Shown in pieces: positions 8,687-18,632 of a stretch of DNA of 64,000 nucleotides (its first letter is position 1; the number at the start of each line of letters is the position of its first letter). Position numbers and translations under genes: made by a program. This DNA comes from Dehalococcoidia bacterium (GTDB taxonomy: Bacteria; Chloroflexota; Dehalococcoidia; Tepidiformales; Tepidiformaceae): positions 1 to 64,000 of the forward strand of contig JAJEIT010000062.1 of assembly GCA_022827945.1 (NCBI GenBank), given 5' to 3'. Under the pieces are notes generated by a model, which saw only the letters and a list, made by a program, of their open reading frames with translations, ran no database searches and had not been told where the DNA came from.

Positions 8687-9226
8687 TCAGCGGCGCAGCA
8701 ACGCGCGGCCTCGCTCGGACAGGACGAAGACGCGATCGGGATGACCTGCGGTCCCTGGTCCCTCACGCACGTCGAGCAGCCCTGACTGGAGCGCCCCCTC
8801 GAGGCGCTTCGCGATAGTGCGCCAGGGATCACCGGTGACGCGGCGCACGCGGGAGATAAAGGGCGTGTCCTCGTTCCTTGGGTCCGCGCTGGAGGCCTCC
8901 TCCACAGCGGAGAGCAGCCCGGCGAGGTCTCGTTCTTCGAGACCGGCCTGCCACTCCAGCCGGGCTCTGGTGAGCTGGAAATTGGACTCAAGACCCATCC
9001 AGATGTGGGCCGGAATCCCGAGGGCGCCTTCAAGTTCGAGTGCGAAGTCCGCGGTGATCGATTTCTTCCCGCGGATGACCTGGCTGATCATCTGGGGCGG
9101 TCGGCCGAGCAGGTCCGCGAGTGCCCGCTGGGTCATCCCGCGCACCTCAAGCTCCTCCTCAAGGTGCTCGCCCGGAGGAATGGCCACGTTTGGCTCTATC
9201 GGCGGGGCCGCAAGCACATCAGCCAT
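8687..9226 (-). CDS. higA: HigA-type antitoxin with extra C-terminal domain
   Basis: The 179-residue protein has an N-terminal XRE helix-turn-helix of the HigA type (MTQRALADLLGRPPQMISQVIRGKKSIT, about residues 31-58, shown in part by MTQRALADLLGRP). Typical HigA proteins are about 95-110 residues. Here about 80 more follow, and residues 120-179 (RTIAKRLEGALQSGLLDV ... RVFVLSERGRALLRR) look like a winged helix. It lies downstream of the toxin and overlaps it by 8 bases, the usual higBA order. It should neutralise HigB and repress the operon. Confidence 0.85.
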   Translation of the reverse strand: MADVLAAPPIEPNVAIPPGEHLEEELEVRGMTQRALADLLGRPPQMISQVIRGKKSITADFALELEGALGIPAHIWMGLESNFQLTRARLEWQAGLEERDLAGLLSAVEEASSADPRNEDTPFISRVRRVTGDPWRTIAKRLEGALQSGLLDVREGPGTAGHPDRVFVLSERGRALLRR

Positions 9227-9509
9227 GGTAGTCGACGACCTCCTCGATCTCAGCGTCCGTCTCCGTGAAGGTCACGATCAACCGCATCCTTCCCGTGAGG
9301 CGCAGGGCGTGTTGGCCGGCCCGGTCGCCTCGTAGTCGGTGCACGTCCAGTGCACGGTTGGCTCGAAGGTCTTCGAGTGAGCGAGCGGTCCTGAGCAAGT
9401 CCACCCGCCGGACATAGCGGCGACCGACATCTGGTCCCCACTCACGTATGGCCAGGTTGAGATCTGCATAGCACCGTGCCAACTTCCGGCTCCGGAAGGA
9501 GACATTCAC
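9219..9509 (-). CDS. higB: HigB/RelE-type toxin
   Basis: The 96-residue protein belongs to the HigB plasmid-maintenance killer family, ribosome-dependent mRNA endonucleases. Family features visible are the N-terminal strand MNVSFRSRKLARCY, the basic middle (RRYVRRVDLLRTARSLEDLRA, in part), the LRGDRAGQHALRLTGRMRLI core and the C-terminal EIEEVVDYHG. The GTG at 9509 starts the frame; a TAGGGT -10 box ends 6 bases before it, suggesting a leaderless message. The gene precedes and overlaps higA. Confidence 0.9.
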   Translation of the reverse strand: MNVSFRSRKLARCYADLNLAIREWGPDVGRRYVRRVDLLRTARSLEDLRANRALDVHRLRGDRAGQHALRLTGRMRLIVTFTETDAEIEEVVDYHG

Positions 9510-9515
9510 TCGTTC

Positions 9516-9521
9516 ACCCTA
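9516..9521 (-). promoter_or_regulatory. -10 box TAGGGT, leaderless higBA promoter
   Basis: TAGGGT (minus strand, preceded by TGA as an extended -10) ends 6 bases before the higB GTG, so transcription would start at or near the start codon. Confidence 0.45.
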
Positions 9522-9541
9522 TCACACCAGCACTGTTGGCT

Positions 9542-10663
9542 TCACCCCTCCCCGTCGGGCCGGCCCAGGCACGGGTCGAACCACTCCACGATGGCTGCGT
9601 TCTCCTCGCGCGGGTAGGCATGCGCGAGGTCCGCGATCTCGTGGTAGCGCACGTCCGCGCCCGCCTCGCGCAGGGCCTGCTGCGCGGCCTGGGCGAGCTG
9701 CACCGGGAACATCCAGTCCTTTGTCCCGTGTGTGATCGAGATGCGCTTCCCCTCCGCCCCCGCGATGGCCCCGTCGTCGATGTTCTTCGGGTGAAGGACG
9801 CCCGCGATGGCCGCCATCGCGGCGAAGGGCGTGTCTCCCGCGAGGAACGTGGAGAGGCCGTAGGTGGCGCCGTCGGAGAGCCCCGTCAGCAGGATGCGGT
9901 CGCTGTCGACGTTGCAATGCTCGCGCACGAACTCGACCGACCGCAGCAGCCGCTGACGGTCGGCGTCCGGCCCCATGAGCGCCCACGTCTGTCCGACCGA
10001 GGTGGGCGCGAGCAGCAGGAAGCGGCGGCTGCGAGCTTCCCGCAGCCACGTCCAGAGGAAGTCCCGCCCGTGTCCCATGCCCCCGTGCAGCGCCACCACA
10101 AGCGGTCGCGCCTCGCTGCCGTCGAGGGACTCGGGGACGTACAGGTGGAACTCCCCGCGGGCGTCCGGGTCGTCGTCGGGACCGCTGCGCTGGATGCCCG
10201 TCCCCGGGTCGGAGCTGTGCGCATCGAGCGCGGCCAGGTCGTCCCGCACTGCGGGTTCGGCGAAGAGGCCGCCCAACGAGGGATGCAACGACCGCAGTGA
10301 ATAGAGGGTCTCCTGTGCCTGCGCGAGACCGCGCATGCCCTGGAGCACATTCCCGGAGCGCTCCGCGCGTGGGACCGGCCTCGTGAAGGCGCCCAGCGCC
10401 TCGAGCGCGGCCTCCGCGCCGCCTCCAAGCTGATCGCGGATGGGCAGGAAGCGGTCTGGCAGCGGCGCCTCGCGCAGGTCGGTGAGGGCCGCCTCAAGTC
10501 GCTCCTGCAGCGGGCGCAACCGTGACTGTAGCTCCCACATCGAGCCCCGGTCGAGGTGACGGAAAGCGCCCCCCAGCGCCTCGATCGCCTCGACGGCTAC
10601 GGGCGCGAGCGCTCGGGCGGCGTCGCGGAAGGCGTTGGCGTCGCTACCTGCCGGGTCGGTCAT
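9542..10663 (-). CDS. Alpha/beta-hydrolase esterase with helical N-terminal extension
   Basis: The 373-residue protein has an N-terminal helical region (about 1-165, unassigned) followed by an esterase/PHB-depolymerase-like alpha/beta-hydrolase. The oxyanion motif is HGG at 193-195, the nucleophile S263 is in GLSDGA, and D316 (GTKDW) and H348 (LAHAYP) complete the triad. No signal peptide is seen. The ATG at 10663 is chosen; the frame runs 19 codons further up without support. The substrate (ester or polyester) is not determined. Confidence 0.85.
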   Translation of the reverse strand: MTDPAGSDANAFRDAARALAPVAVEAIEALGGAFRHLDRGSMWELQSRLRPLQERLEAALTDLREAPLPDRFLPIRDQLGGGAEAALEALGAFTRPVPRAERSGNVLQGMRGLAQAQETLYSLRSLHPSLGGLFAEPAVRDDLAALDAHSSDPGTGIQRSGPDDDPDARGEFHLYVPESLDGSEARPLVVALHGGMGHGRDFLWTWLREARSRRFLLLAPTSVGQTWALMGPDADRQRLLRSVEFVREHCNVDSDRILLTGLSDGATYGLSTFLAGDTPFAAMAAIAGVLHPKNIDDGAIAGAEGKRISITHGTKDWMFPVQLAQAAQQALREAGADVRYHEIADLAHAYPREENAAIVEWFDPCLGRPDGEG

Positions 10664-10739
10664 GGCGGGGAGTGTAGCGGCTGGAATGGGCCGGCCCGTC
10701 GTCCGGGCTGCCCTTCGCACAAGGCTGAGCCGACGGGCG

Positions 10740-10745
10740 TATCAT
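10740..10745 (+). promoter_or_regulatory. -10 box TATCAT before LLM/cox-like operon
   Basis: TATCAT lies 39 bases before the ATG at 10785. The same hexamer precedes the LLM gene at 41034, and TATCCT and TAGGAT precede those at 17712 and 37662. Confidence 0.4.
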
Positions 10746-10784
10746 CGCGGCGGCCCCGGACAGGGGGCGGCAGGAGGAGCGCCG

Positions 10785-11735
10785 ATGGGTATGCGAATCA
10801 TCACACGGGCACCCGGCGGCGGCGGTGACGGCTCCGTCGCTTCCGTCATCGAGCCGTACAAGCAGATCGAGGCAGACGGCTTCCAGTCCGCATGGGTGGG
10901 GAATCACCTCAACTACGACGCCATGACCCTCTGCGCGCTCGCCGGGCAGGCCACGAGCACGCTTGAGCTGGGCACTGCTGTCGTCCCCACCTACCCGCGC
11001 CACCCCATGGTGATGGCGCAGCAGGCGCTCACGACCAACTTCGCCTGCGGCGGGCGCTTCGTCCTCGGCCTGGGCCTCAGCCACAAGTTCATCGTCGAGG
11101 ACTGGCAGGGACTGACCTGGTCGACGCCCGTGCGGCACCTGCGCGAGTACCTCGAGGTGCTCAACGCGCTGCTCGACGGCGACCTCGTGAACCACAACGG
11201 GCAGGAGTACCGGGTTCACATGAACAACGCCCCCTTCACCCAGCTCGACGTGCCCGGCGGCAGCCGCCCGAAGGTGCTGATCGCGGCCCTGGGCCCGGGC
11301 ATGCTGAAGGTCACGGGCGAGCTCGCCGACGGGACGAGCATGTTCTGGTGCGGCCCCAACTACATCGAGCAGACGGCCGTCCCCACGATCACGAAGGCCG
11401 CCGACTCAGTCGGCCGCCCCGCGCCTCGCATCATCGCCGGCATCCCCATCTCCGTGACCAGCAACGAGGAGGCCGCCCGCGCCTCCTGCGGCAAGGTCTG
11501 GGAGGTCTACGGGAAGATCTACTCGTACCGGAAAGTTATCGCCGCGGAGGGCGTCAGCGGTGTCTCCGAGATGGCCATCGTCGGCGACGAGGCCACCGTG
11601 CGCGCCCAGCTCAAGCGCCTTGAGTCCATCGGCGTGACCGACTACAACGGCGCCATCCTCCCGGTCCCCGAGGATCCGGACGCGTCCCAGCGCACCTACG
11701 AGTTCCTGAAGGACCTGAACACGAACGGCATCTAG
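10785..11735 (+). CDS. LLM-class flavin/F420-dependent oxidoreductase
   Basis: The 316-residue TIM-barrel protein is luciferase-like. Visible family features are the first strand MRIITRAPG, TLELGTAVVPTYPRHPMVMAQQA, and GGRFVLGLGLSHK, the loop typical of F420-dependent members. AGGAGGAGC precedes the ATG; the frame extends upstream without homology. It is the first gene of a co-directional cluster with coxG-like and molybdenum hydroxylase genes (gap to the next gene 21 bases), so it may act on the same substrate. Substrate and cofactor (F420 or FMN) cannot be fixed from the sequence. Confidence 0.9.
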   Translation: MGMRIITRAPGGGGDGSVASVIEPYKQIEADGFQSAWVGNHLNYDAMTLCALAGQATSTLELGTAVVPTYPRHPMVMAQQALTTNFACGGRFVLGLGLSHKFIVEDWQGLTWSTPVRHLREYLEVLNALLDGDLVNHNGQEYRVHMNNAPFTQLDVPGGSRPKVLIAALGPGMLKVTGELADGTSMFWCGPNYIEQTAVPTITKAADSVGRPAPRIIAGIPISVTSNEEAARASCGKVWEVYGKIYSYRKVIAAEGVSGVSEMAIVGDEATVRAQLKRLESIGVTDYNGAILPVPEDPDASQRTYEFLKDLNTNGI

Positions 11736-11756
11736 ACCCCGAGAGGGAGCGCGACG

Positions 11757-12203
11757 GTGGAGATCAAGGGCGAGCAGGAGTTCAACGGGCCGCGGGAGCT
11801 GCTCTATGAGCTGCTGCTCGACCCGGACGTGCTCTCCGGCGCGCTCCCCGGTGTCGAGCGCTTCGAGGAGGTCGCGCCCGAGACGTACGAGTCGACGATG
11901 CGCGTCGGCATCGCCTCCGTGCGCGGCACCTACACCGGCCGCGTCGAGGTGCTGGAGCAGAACCCGCCCGAGTCGTACCGCCTCAAGGTCGAAGGTTCGG
12001 GCAAGCCGGGCGGTGTCCGCGCCGACGCCGTCGTCGAGCTCTCCGAAAACGGGAGCGGCACGACCATGCACTACCGCGCCGATGTGAAGGCGCGTGGCAC
12101 GATTGCGAGGCTCGGAGGAAGGCTCCTGGGCGGGGTAGCCCGCCTCCTCATCGGGCAGTTCTTCAAGTCAATCGAGCAACAGGTAGACGACCGAGCCGCC
12201 TGA
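11757..12203 (+). CDS. coxG: CoxG-like SRPBCC protein
   Basis: The 148-residue protein matches the CoxG/SRPBCC family, a helix-grip fold protein often encoded beside molybdenum hydroxylases and linked to membrane attachment of CO dehydrogenase. The start [20 protein letters not shown], the middle [18 protein letters not shown] and the C-terminal [16 protein letters not shown] are characteristic. It starts with GTG after GAGAGGGAGC. Being directly upstream of the small subunit supports the name; the precise role is inferred from family knowledge. Confidence 0.85.
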   Translation: MEIKGEQEFNGPRELLYELLLDPDVLSGALPGVERFEEVAPETYESTMRVGIASVRGTYTGRVEVLEQNPPESYRLKVEGSGKPGGVRADAVVELSENGSGTTMHYRADVKARGTIARLGGRLLGGVARLLIGQFFKSIEQQVDDRAA

Positions 12204-12240
12204 GGCGGCGCCAGCGTACGAGGGCGACAAGGAGGTCGCG

Positions 12241-12716
<476 letters not shown>

Positions 12717-12720
<4 letters not shown>

Positions 12721-15104
12721 CCAGCGTCGACGGCCCCGTTCTCCCCAAGCTCATCGGCGAGCGCGTCAAGCGCCGCGAGGACCCGCGCCTCATCCAGGGC
12801 CAGGCGACCTACGTCGATGACATCAAGCTGCCGGGCATGCTCCACCTCGCCTTCAAGCGAAGCGACATCGCCCACGGCGTCATCAAGAGCATCGATACGA
12901 GCGCAGCCGCCGCCATCGAAGGCGTCGAGCTCGTCATCACGGGCGCGGAGCTGGCCGAGCACCTCGGCCCCATGCCCATCGGCACGCCCTTCCCCGCGCC
13001 CGACCACTTCTCCGTGGCCACCGACAAGGTCCGCTACGTCGGCGAGCCGGTCGCCGTCGTCGTTGCGGAAGACCGCTACATCGCGCGCGACGCCGCCGAC
13101 GCCATCGAGGTCGAGTACGACGAGCTTCCCGCCGTCGTCGACCCCGAGGCGGCGATGGAAGCCGGCTCCGCCACCCTGCACGAGGGCTTCGAGCGCAACA
13201 TCGCCGTCGAGAGCTACTGGGGCGGCACGGGCGTGAATCCCGAGACGGCCCAGCCCGAGGACGACAGCGCCGTCGACGCGGCCTTCGCCGAGGCGGACGT
13301 GGTCGTCTCGCAGCGCATGATGAACCAGCGCCTCGCTCCGAACGCGATGGAGCCCCGCGGCGTGGTCGCGCACTACGAGCCGGGGCGCGAATACCTGACC
13401 GTCTGGAGCGCGACCCAGAACCCGCACATCCTCCGCACCCTCGTGGCCGCGATGATGGGGCTGGGCGAGCACCAGGTCCGCGCCGTCGCCCCCGAGGTGG
13501 GCGGCGGCTTCGGCTGCAAGATCAACATCTACGGCGAGGAGTACACCGCCGCCGCTCTCTCGCGGCTGGTGAAGGCGCCGGTCAAGTGGATCGAGGACCG
13601 CACCGAGGCGTTCCTCACCACCACCCACGGCCGCGACCTGCTCGGCTACATCGACCTCGCCGCGAAGAGCGACGGCACCATCACGGGCCTGAAGGCGCGC
13701 ATCATCGCCGACATCGGCGCCTACGAGGTGCTGCTGACCGCGATGATCCCGACGCTCACCGGTCTGATGATGAACGGCGTCTACCGCCTGCCCGTCGTCC
13801 GGCACGAGCTGACGGAGGTCTTCACGAACAAGACGCCGACCGACGCCTATCGCGGCGCCGGCCGGCCCGAGGGGCTCTACTTCCTCGAGCGTGCGGTCGA
13901 CATGGTCGCCCGCGAGCTCGACATGGATCCGGCCGAGGTCCGGCGCAAGAACTTCGTTCCCGCCGACGAGTTCCCCTTCGCCACGCAGGGCGGGCTTGTC
14001 TACGACTCCGGCAACTACGAGCCCTGCCTCGACAAGGCGCTGGAGGTGGCCGACTGGCAGGGGATGCTCGCCGAGCGCGACGCCGCCCGCGCCGAGGGCC
14101 GCATCGTCGGCGTGGGTCTTTCGTTCTACGTCGAGGTCTGCGGGCTCGGCCCCTCCGCGGTCGTCCCCACGGGCGGCTGGGAGCACTCCGGCGTGACCGT
14201 CGAGCGTGGCGGCAAGGTGACCGCTACGACCGGCGCCTCCCCGCACGGCCAGGGCAACGAGACGACCTTCGCCCAGATGCTCGCCGACCACTTCTCCATC
14301 CCGTTCGAGGACATCACCATCCTCCACGGCGATACGGGCGTGGTGAAGCAGGGCATCGGCACCTTCGGCAGCCGCTCCCAGGCCGTCGGCGGCGCCGCCC
14401 TCATCTCCGCCGCCGGCAAGGCCGGCGACAAGATGAAGCAGTTCGCCGCCGCCATGATGACCGACCAGGAGGTCAGCCCCGAGGACCTTGTCTTCGAGGA
14501 CGGGCGCATCCAGGTCGAGGGCGCGCCCGAGGTCAGCAAGACCTTCGCCGAGGTCGCCGACTTCGCCTACGTGCCCGTCCCCCTTCCGGCGGGAATGGAG
14601 CCGGGCGTCTCGGAGGAGTCGTTCTTCGAGCCGGAGAACAACACCTACCCCTTCGGCTGTCACATCTCGATGGTCGAGGTGGACCGCGAGACCGGCGAGA
14701 CGAAGCTCCTCAAGCTCATCGCCGTCGACGACTGCGGCAACGTCATCAACCCCCTCATCGTCGAGGGCCAGGTGCACGGCGGACTCGCCCAGGGCATCGG
14801 CCAGGCGATGTTCGAGGAGGTCGTCTACGACGAGGACGGCCAGCCGGTCACCGCGAGCTTCATGGACTACGTGATGCCCCGCGCGGCCGACCTCCCCGTC
14901 TTCGAGCTCGACCGCACGGTGACGCCGACACCCATCAATCCGCTCGGCGCGAAGGGCGTGGGCGAAGCGGGCACCATCGGGTCGACGCCCTGTGTCATCA
15001 ACGCCGCCGTGGACGCGCTCGCGCCCTTCGGCGTGACGCACATCGAGATGCCTCTCCGCCCCGAGCGGATGTGGCGCCTCATCAACGAAGGGGGCCAGTC
15101 GTGA
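12717..15104 (+). CDS. coxL: Molybdopterin-binding large subunit, xanthine dehydrogenase/CODH family
   Basis: The 795-residue catalytic subunit has the N-terminal a/b hammerhead ([19 protein letters not shown]), the moco region [11 protein letters not shown] (259-268), and the active-site loop A377-Y-R-G-A-G-R383. The last is the form II ('CoxL-like') signature; genuine CO-oxidising form I enzymes have AYRCSFR. The base-catalyst glutamate is in [10 protein letters not shown] near the C-terminus. The gene overlaps both neighbours by 4 bases. It is best described as an aerobic molybdenum hydroxylase of unknown substrate; the cox name reflects family resemblance only. Confidence 0.93.
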
Positions 15105-15952
15105 TTCCCACCGCGTTCGAATACCGGCGAGCGGGGAGCGTCGCCGAGGCGCTGTCGCTCCTGCAGGAAGGCGGCCCCGAGGCCAAGCTCCTCGCCGGCG
15201 GCCACAGCCTCATCCCCATGATGAAGCAGCGCCTGGCCGAGCCCGGCCTGCTCATCGACATCGGCGGCCTCGACGAGCTGCGCGGCATCCAGGAGACCGA
15301 CGGGGAGATCGCCATCGGCGCGGCCATGACCCACGCCGAGATCGCCGCCTCCGACCTCCTCCGCGAGCAGGCGCCCATCGTGGCCGAGACCGCCGCCGCG
15401 ATTGGCGACGCCCAGGTCCGCAGCCGCGGGACGATCGGCGGCAGCCTCGCGCACGCCGACCCCGGCGCGGACCTGCCCGCCGTCATGGTCGCCCTCGACG
15501 CGACGATCGCGCTCCTGGGACCGAATGGCGAACGCAAGGTCCAGGCCGAGGACTTCTTCCAGGACATCCTCACCGTCGACCTCGGCGAGGACGAGATCGT
15601 GACGGGCGTCTGCTTCCAGGCGTGCCGCAGCGCGGCCTACGCCAAGCTGGAGCAGCGCGCCTCCAAGTTCGCCCTAGTCGGGGTGGCCGCGGCCCTCACG
15701 CTCGACGGTGGCACGTGCTCATCGGCGCGCGTCGCCGTCACCGGCGCTTCGAGCCACGCCCAGCGCCTTTCCGGCGTCGAGGGCGCCCTCGCGGGCGCAT
15801 CGCTGCCCGACGGCGCCGCCTCGGCCTCTGCGGGCGCGGGCGACGCGCTCGACTTCGTCAACGAGGACCTGCACGGCAGCGAGGAGTACCGCCGCGCGAT
15901 GACTGCCGTCTTCGCACGGCGCGCGATCGAGGCGGCGGCCGGGAGGGGCTAG
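15101..15952 (+). CDS. coxM: FAD-binding medium subunit of molybdenum hydroxylase
   Basis: The 283-residue protein has the FAD pyrophosphate motifs AGGHS (32-36) and TIGGS (111-115) of the CoxM/XDH medium-subunit family and the C-terminal CO_deh_flav_C-like part. GTG start overlapping the large-subunit TGA (GTGA). It completes the S-L-M trio and should pass electrons to an acceptor. No maturation genes (coxDEF-like ATPase or moco chaperone) follow; the next gene is convergent. Confidence 0.93.
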   Translation: MIPTAFEYRRAGSVAEALSLLQEGGPEAKLLAGGHSLIPMMKQRLAEPGLLIDIGGLDELRGIQETDGEIAIGAAMTHAEIAASDLLREQAPIVAETAAAIGDAQVRSRGTIGGSLAHADPGADLPAVMVALDATIALLGPNGERKVQAEDFFQDILTVDLGEDEIVTGVCFQACRSAAYAKLEQRASKFALVGVAAALTLDGGTCSSARVAVTGASSHAQRLSGVEGALAGASLPDGAASASAGAGDALDFVNEDLHGSEEYRRAMTAVFARRAIEAAAGRG

Positions 15953-16512
15953 CGGTCGGAGACGTCGAAGGGGCGCCCTTCGATGTGGGTGTAGCGGAGC
16001 GAGCGGCGGCGAATGCGCCAGCCGACCGCTTCGCGCACGCACTCGTCCTCGTAGGTGCCGTAGATGACCATGTTCGTACCCGCCACGAGGGTAGGGGTCT
16101 TGTCGGTGGTGTCCGGCGGCACGACCTCGCCCTCCGGGGGCCGGGTGTGGGTTGCCTGCAGGTAGCTGCGCAGCCGCGCCTTGCCGCCGAGCCGCACGCC
16201 GTCCTGCTCGACGGGCTCCTCGTCGATCAGCACGAGCGGCGGCGCGATGAAGTGCTGCGTACCCCCGAACGAGCCCAGCGCCCGCGCGCAGAACTCGGCC
16301 CAGCCGTCCGCCCCGTGGACGTTCACCGGGTCGGCGCTCAGATCCTCGAAGATGAAGTCCTGGGCGAAGGCCGTGCGCAGGATCGATTGGCCGCGCTCGT
16401 AGAGGGCGTCGTCCCCCCGGTTGCGGGCGCGCCCGAGCATGTCGAGCGCATGCCCGTAGCGGATGGGGAGCTGCATCAGCTCGACGTAGTCGGAGGTCTC
16501 GTTCGCGTCCAT
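15949..16512 (-). CDS. SnoaL/NTF2-like protein
   Basis: The 187-residue protein has the cone-shaped NTF2 fold pattern: helical start ([17 protein letters not shown]), [26 protein letters not shown], and C-terminal strands [19 protein letters not shown]. The family includes ketosteroid isomerases, polyketide cyclases and dioxygenase small subunits, so the function is open. It overlaps the convergent coxM stop by CTAG. A TAGAAT box lies 6 bases before the ATG. Confidence 0.8.
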   Translation of the reverse strand: MDANETSDYVELMQLPIRYGHALDMLGRARNRGDDALYERGQSILRTAFAQDFIFEDLSADPVNVHGADGWAEFCARALGSFGGTQHFIAPPLVLIDEEPVEQDGVRLGGKARLRSYLQATHTRPPEGEVVPPDTTDKTPTLVAGTNMVIYGTYEDECVREAVGWRIRRRSLRYTHIEGRPFDVSDR

Positions 16513-16518
16513 GGCCGG

Positions 16519-16524
16519 ATTCTA
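16519..16524 (-). promoter_or_regulatory. -10 box TAGAAT, leaderless promoter
   Basis: TAGAAT on the minus strand ends 6 bases before the ATG at 16512 of the NTF2-like gene, so the message is probably leaderless. Confidence 0.45.
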
Positions 16525-16541
16525 GAGGAGCGAGGGCGGTC

Positions 16542-17048
16542 TCAGGAGGAGCGGTAGAAGGGCAGGTCAAGCTCGCGGAGGTCGAGGAACTCCATGTAGT
16601 CGAGCTGGCCCGGTGAGTACCCGAGCCGGGTCAGGAGCTCGGCGGCCTCGGCGGTGTGCTGGGCGCCGTGCATGATGACGTGCGTGATGCCCGCGCCCAG
16701 CGTCCCGCGATCACGATCGTGAGTGTCTCTCACGATCGGGCGGCCGAGGTCGGCGTCTTCCAGGCCCGCGAGGAAGGCGCGAAATTCGGCCTGGAGCGCC
16801 ATCCAGCCCTTCGCCACGCCGGCAACGGTGTCGGGGCGGAAGCTGCCGTACCGTTCGCGCCGCTGGAAGCGGGTGAGCCAGTTGCCCTCGGCGGAGACGA
16901 TGTGGGCAAGCGTGTCGCGCAGGCTGAGTGCGTCGGGGCGCGTTACCTCGGCAGCGGCATCGGGTGAGACCTCCCGGGCACGGGCCAGGAGGCGCTCCAT
17001 CGCCCAGGTGTGGTGGTCGTAGAGCTCGCGAAGGCCGGCCGCGTCCAT
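16542..17048 (-). CDS. DinB/YfiT-like four-helix bundle protein
   Basis: The 168-residue protein has the DinB-superfamily metal triad H49 (DTLAHIVSAE), H127 and H131 (HVIMHGAQHTAE). Members bind Zn or Ni and include thiol-S-transferases using mycothiol or bacillithiol. A related gene of identical length lies directly upstream (17089-17595). A TATACT box stands 7 bases before the ATG. The thiol cofactor and substrate are unknown. Confidence 0.88.
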   Translation of the reverse strand: MDAAGLRELYDHHTWAMERLLARAREVSPDAAAEVTRPDALSLRDTLAHIVSAEGNWLTRFQRRERYGSFRPDTVAGVAKGWMALQAEFRAFLAGLEDADLGRPIVRDTHDRDRGTLGAGITHVIMHGAQHTAEAAELLTRLGYSPGQLDYMEFLDLRELDLPFYRSS

Positions 17049-17055
17049 GCGCTGG

Positions 17056-17061
17056 AGTATA
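17056..17061 (-). promoter_or_regulatory. -10 box TATACT, leaderless promoter
   Basis: A consensus-like TATACT on the minus strand ends 7 bases before the DinB-like ATG at 17048. Confidence 0.5.
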
Positions 17062-17088
17062 GGAGGCCGCGAGCGGAGCCGGTGCCGG

Positions 17089-17595
17089 TCACGCGCGGCT
17101 TCGTAACAGCGCTTCCCGGTGCTCGAGGAAGTCGATGTAGTCGAGCTCGCCCGGCGAGCGCCCCAGGTCCGAGAGCAGCAGGGCCGCCTCGGCGCGGTGC
17201 TGGGCCGCGTGCAGGAGCACGTGCATGATCCCCGCCGCCAGCGTCTCGCGACCGCCTCCGATCGGCTCTCGCAGCTCCAGCATGCGCCCCAGTTCGTCCT
17301 CCTCGAGGCTCGCGAGGAAGGCCCGCGAGTCTGCCTGGAGGGGCATCCACTGCCCCGCCACGTCGCCGATGCTCTCCGGCCAGTCGAAGTGCGGGCGTTC
17401 CGCGCCTTTCCAGTTGCACAACCAGTAGCGCTCGGACGTGACGATGTGCATGAGCGTGTCCTGGATGCTCGCGACGCCCTTCCAGGGCATCGCCTCCGCC
17501 TCTTCCTGCGAGACCTCGGAGGCGTGCGCCAGCAGCGTCGCCATCGACCACGCGTGATGGTCGTACAGCTCGCGCAGGCCCCTCGGCGTAACCAC
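17089..17595 (-). CDS. DinB/YfiT-like protein, paralogue of neighbour
   Basis: The 168-residue protein shares the layout of the next gene: RGLRELYDHHAWSM at the N-terminus, then H50 (DTLMHIVTSE), H129 and H133 (HVLLHAAQHRAE). The GTG at 17595 is chosen because the length and N-terminus then match the paralogue exactly and TAGTAT lies 7 bases upstream; the open frame continues 31 codons without similarity. The pair probably arose by tandem duplication, but each copy keeps its own promoter. Confidence 0.85.
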   Translation of the reverse strand: MVTPRGLRELYDHHAWSMATLLAHASEVSQEEAEAMPWKGVASIQDTLMHIVTSERYWLCNWKGAERPHFDWPESIGDVAGQWMPLQADSRAFLASLEEDELGRMLELREPIGGGRETLAAGIMHVLLHAAQHRAEAALLLSDLGRSPGELDYIDFLEHREALLRSRA

Positions 17596-17602
17596 GAACG
17601 GA

Positions 17603-17608
17603 ATACTA
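17603..17608 (-). promoter_or_regulatory. -10 box TAGTAT, leaderless promoter
   Basis: TAGTAT on the minus strand ends 7 bases before the GTG at 17595, the same spacing as in the paralogous DinB-like gene, and it supports that start. Confidence 0.45.
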
Positions 17609-17672
17609 CCGACCCACCAGCCGGCTGGCACAGCGCGGCTCCCCGGACGGTGCCGCCCGCCTCGGGGGCCGG

Positions 17673-17678
17673 TATCCT
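17673..17678 (+). promoter_or_regulatory. -10 box TATCCT before LLM gene
   Basis: TATCCT lies 33 bases before the ATG at 17712; GAGGAGGCGCC provides the ribosome binding site. Confidence 0.35.
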
Positions 17679-17711
17679 GCGCCCTCACCGACTGGTCCCG
17701 AGGAGGCGCCG

Positions 17712-18632
17712 ATGGCGTCCGAGAACACGATCCCCTTTGGCTTCGCCCTTCCCCAAGTCTCCCCGACGGAGCCCGTCGACATCGAGCAGATCGGCCACGT
17801 CGCGCGCCGCGCCGAGGAGCTCGGCTTCCAGAGCCTCTGGACGCTCGACCAGGTCCTCGGCGGCAGCCGCAATCTCGAACCGGTCAGCCTGCTCTCCTAC
17901 GTCGCCGCCCTCACGACCCGCGTTCGGTTGGGAACGGCGGTCTTCGTCCTGCCTCAGCACAATCCCGTGCAGCTCGCCAAGGAGCTCGCCACCCTCGACG
18001 TGCTCAGCGGCGGCCGCGTCGATGCCGGCTTCGGCATCGGCAACGACAATCCGCCCCACGATGCCGCCTTCGGCATCCCCTCCGGCCGCCGCGTCAAGCG
18101 CATGACCGAGTCGCTCGCGGTCATGCGTGCCCTCTGGTCGGAGCGCAAGGCTTCCTACGACGGCGAGTTCTTCCAGCTGAAAGACATCCGCATGGAGCCG
18201 AAGCCGGTGCAGCGGCCGGGGCCGCCCGTGTGGTTCGGCGGCCGCGTCGAGCCGGCCCTGCGCCGCGCCGTGCGGCTCGGCGACGCCTGGATGGGCCCCG
18301 GCTCATCGAGCATCGCCGACTTCCGGGAGCACGTGGGCATCCTCCGTCGCGCCCTCGAAGAGCAGGACCGCGACCCGGCCACCTTCACCCTCTCGAAGCG
18401 CCTCTACCTCGCCATCGACGACGACCGCGACCGCGCCGAGGGCCGCCTGCGCGAGTGGTTCGCGCACGTCTACGGCAGCGCCGAGCTCGCCAACCAGGTC
18501 GCGGTCTGGGGCCCGGCCGCCTACGTTCGCGAACGCATCGCCGAGGTTATCGATATCGGCGCCGAGCACATGCTCCTCCACCCGGTCTTCGACTTCGACG
18601 AGCACCTGGAGGCGCTCGCTCCGCTCGCGTGA
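17712..18632 (+). CDS. LLM-class flavin/F420-dependent oxidoreductase
   Basis: The 306-residue luciferase-like TIM barrel shows RAEELGFQSLWTLDQVLG, VRLGTAVFVLPQHNPVQLAKELATLD (in part), SGGRVDAGFGIGN and PKPVQRPGPPVWFGG, the typical F420-dependent LLM layout. The ATG has GAGGAGG upstream. The gene stands alone and is followed immediately after its TGA by a tandem hairpin array (18633-18703). The substrate is unknown. Confidence 0.9.
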   Translation: MASENTIPFGFALPQVSPTEPVDIEQIGHVARRAEELGFQSLWTLDQVLGGSRNLEPVSLLSYVAALTTRVRLGTAVFVLPQHNPVQLAKELATLDVLSGGRVDAGFGIGNDNPPHDAAFGIPSGRRVKRMTESLAVMRALWSERKASYDGEFFQLKDIRMEPKPVQRPGPPVWFGGRVEPALRRAVRLGDAWMGPGSSSIADFREHVGILRRALEEQDRDPATFTLSKRLYLAIDDDRDRAEGRLREWFAHVYGSAELANQVAVWGPAAYVRERIAEVIDIGAEHMLLHPVFDFDEHLEALAPLA

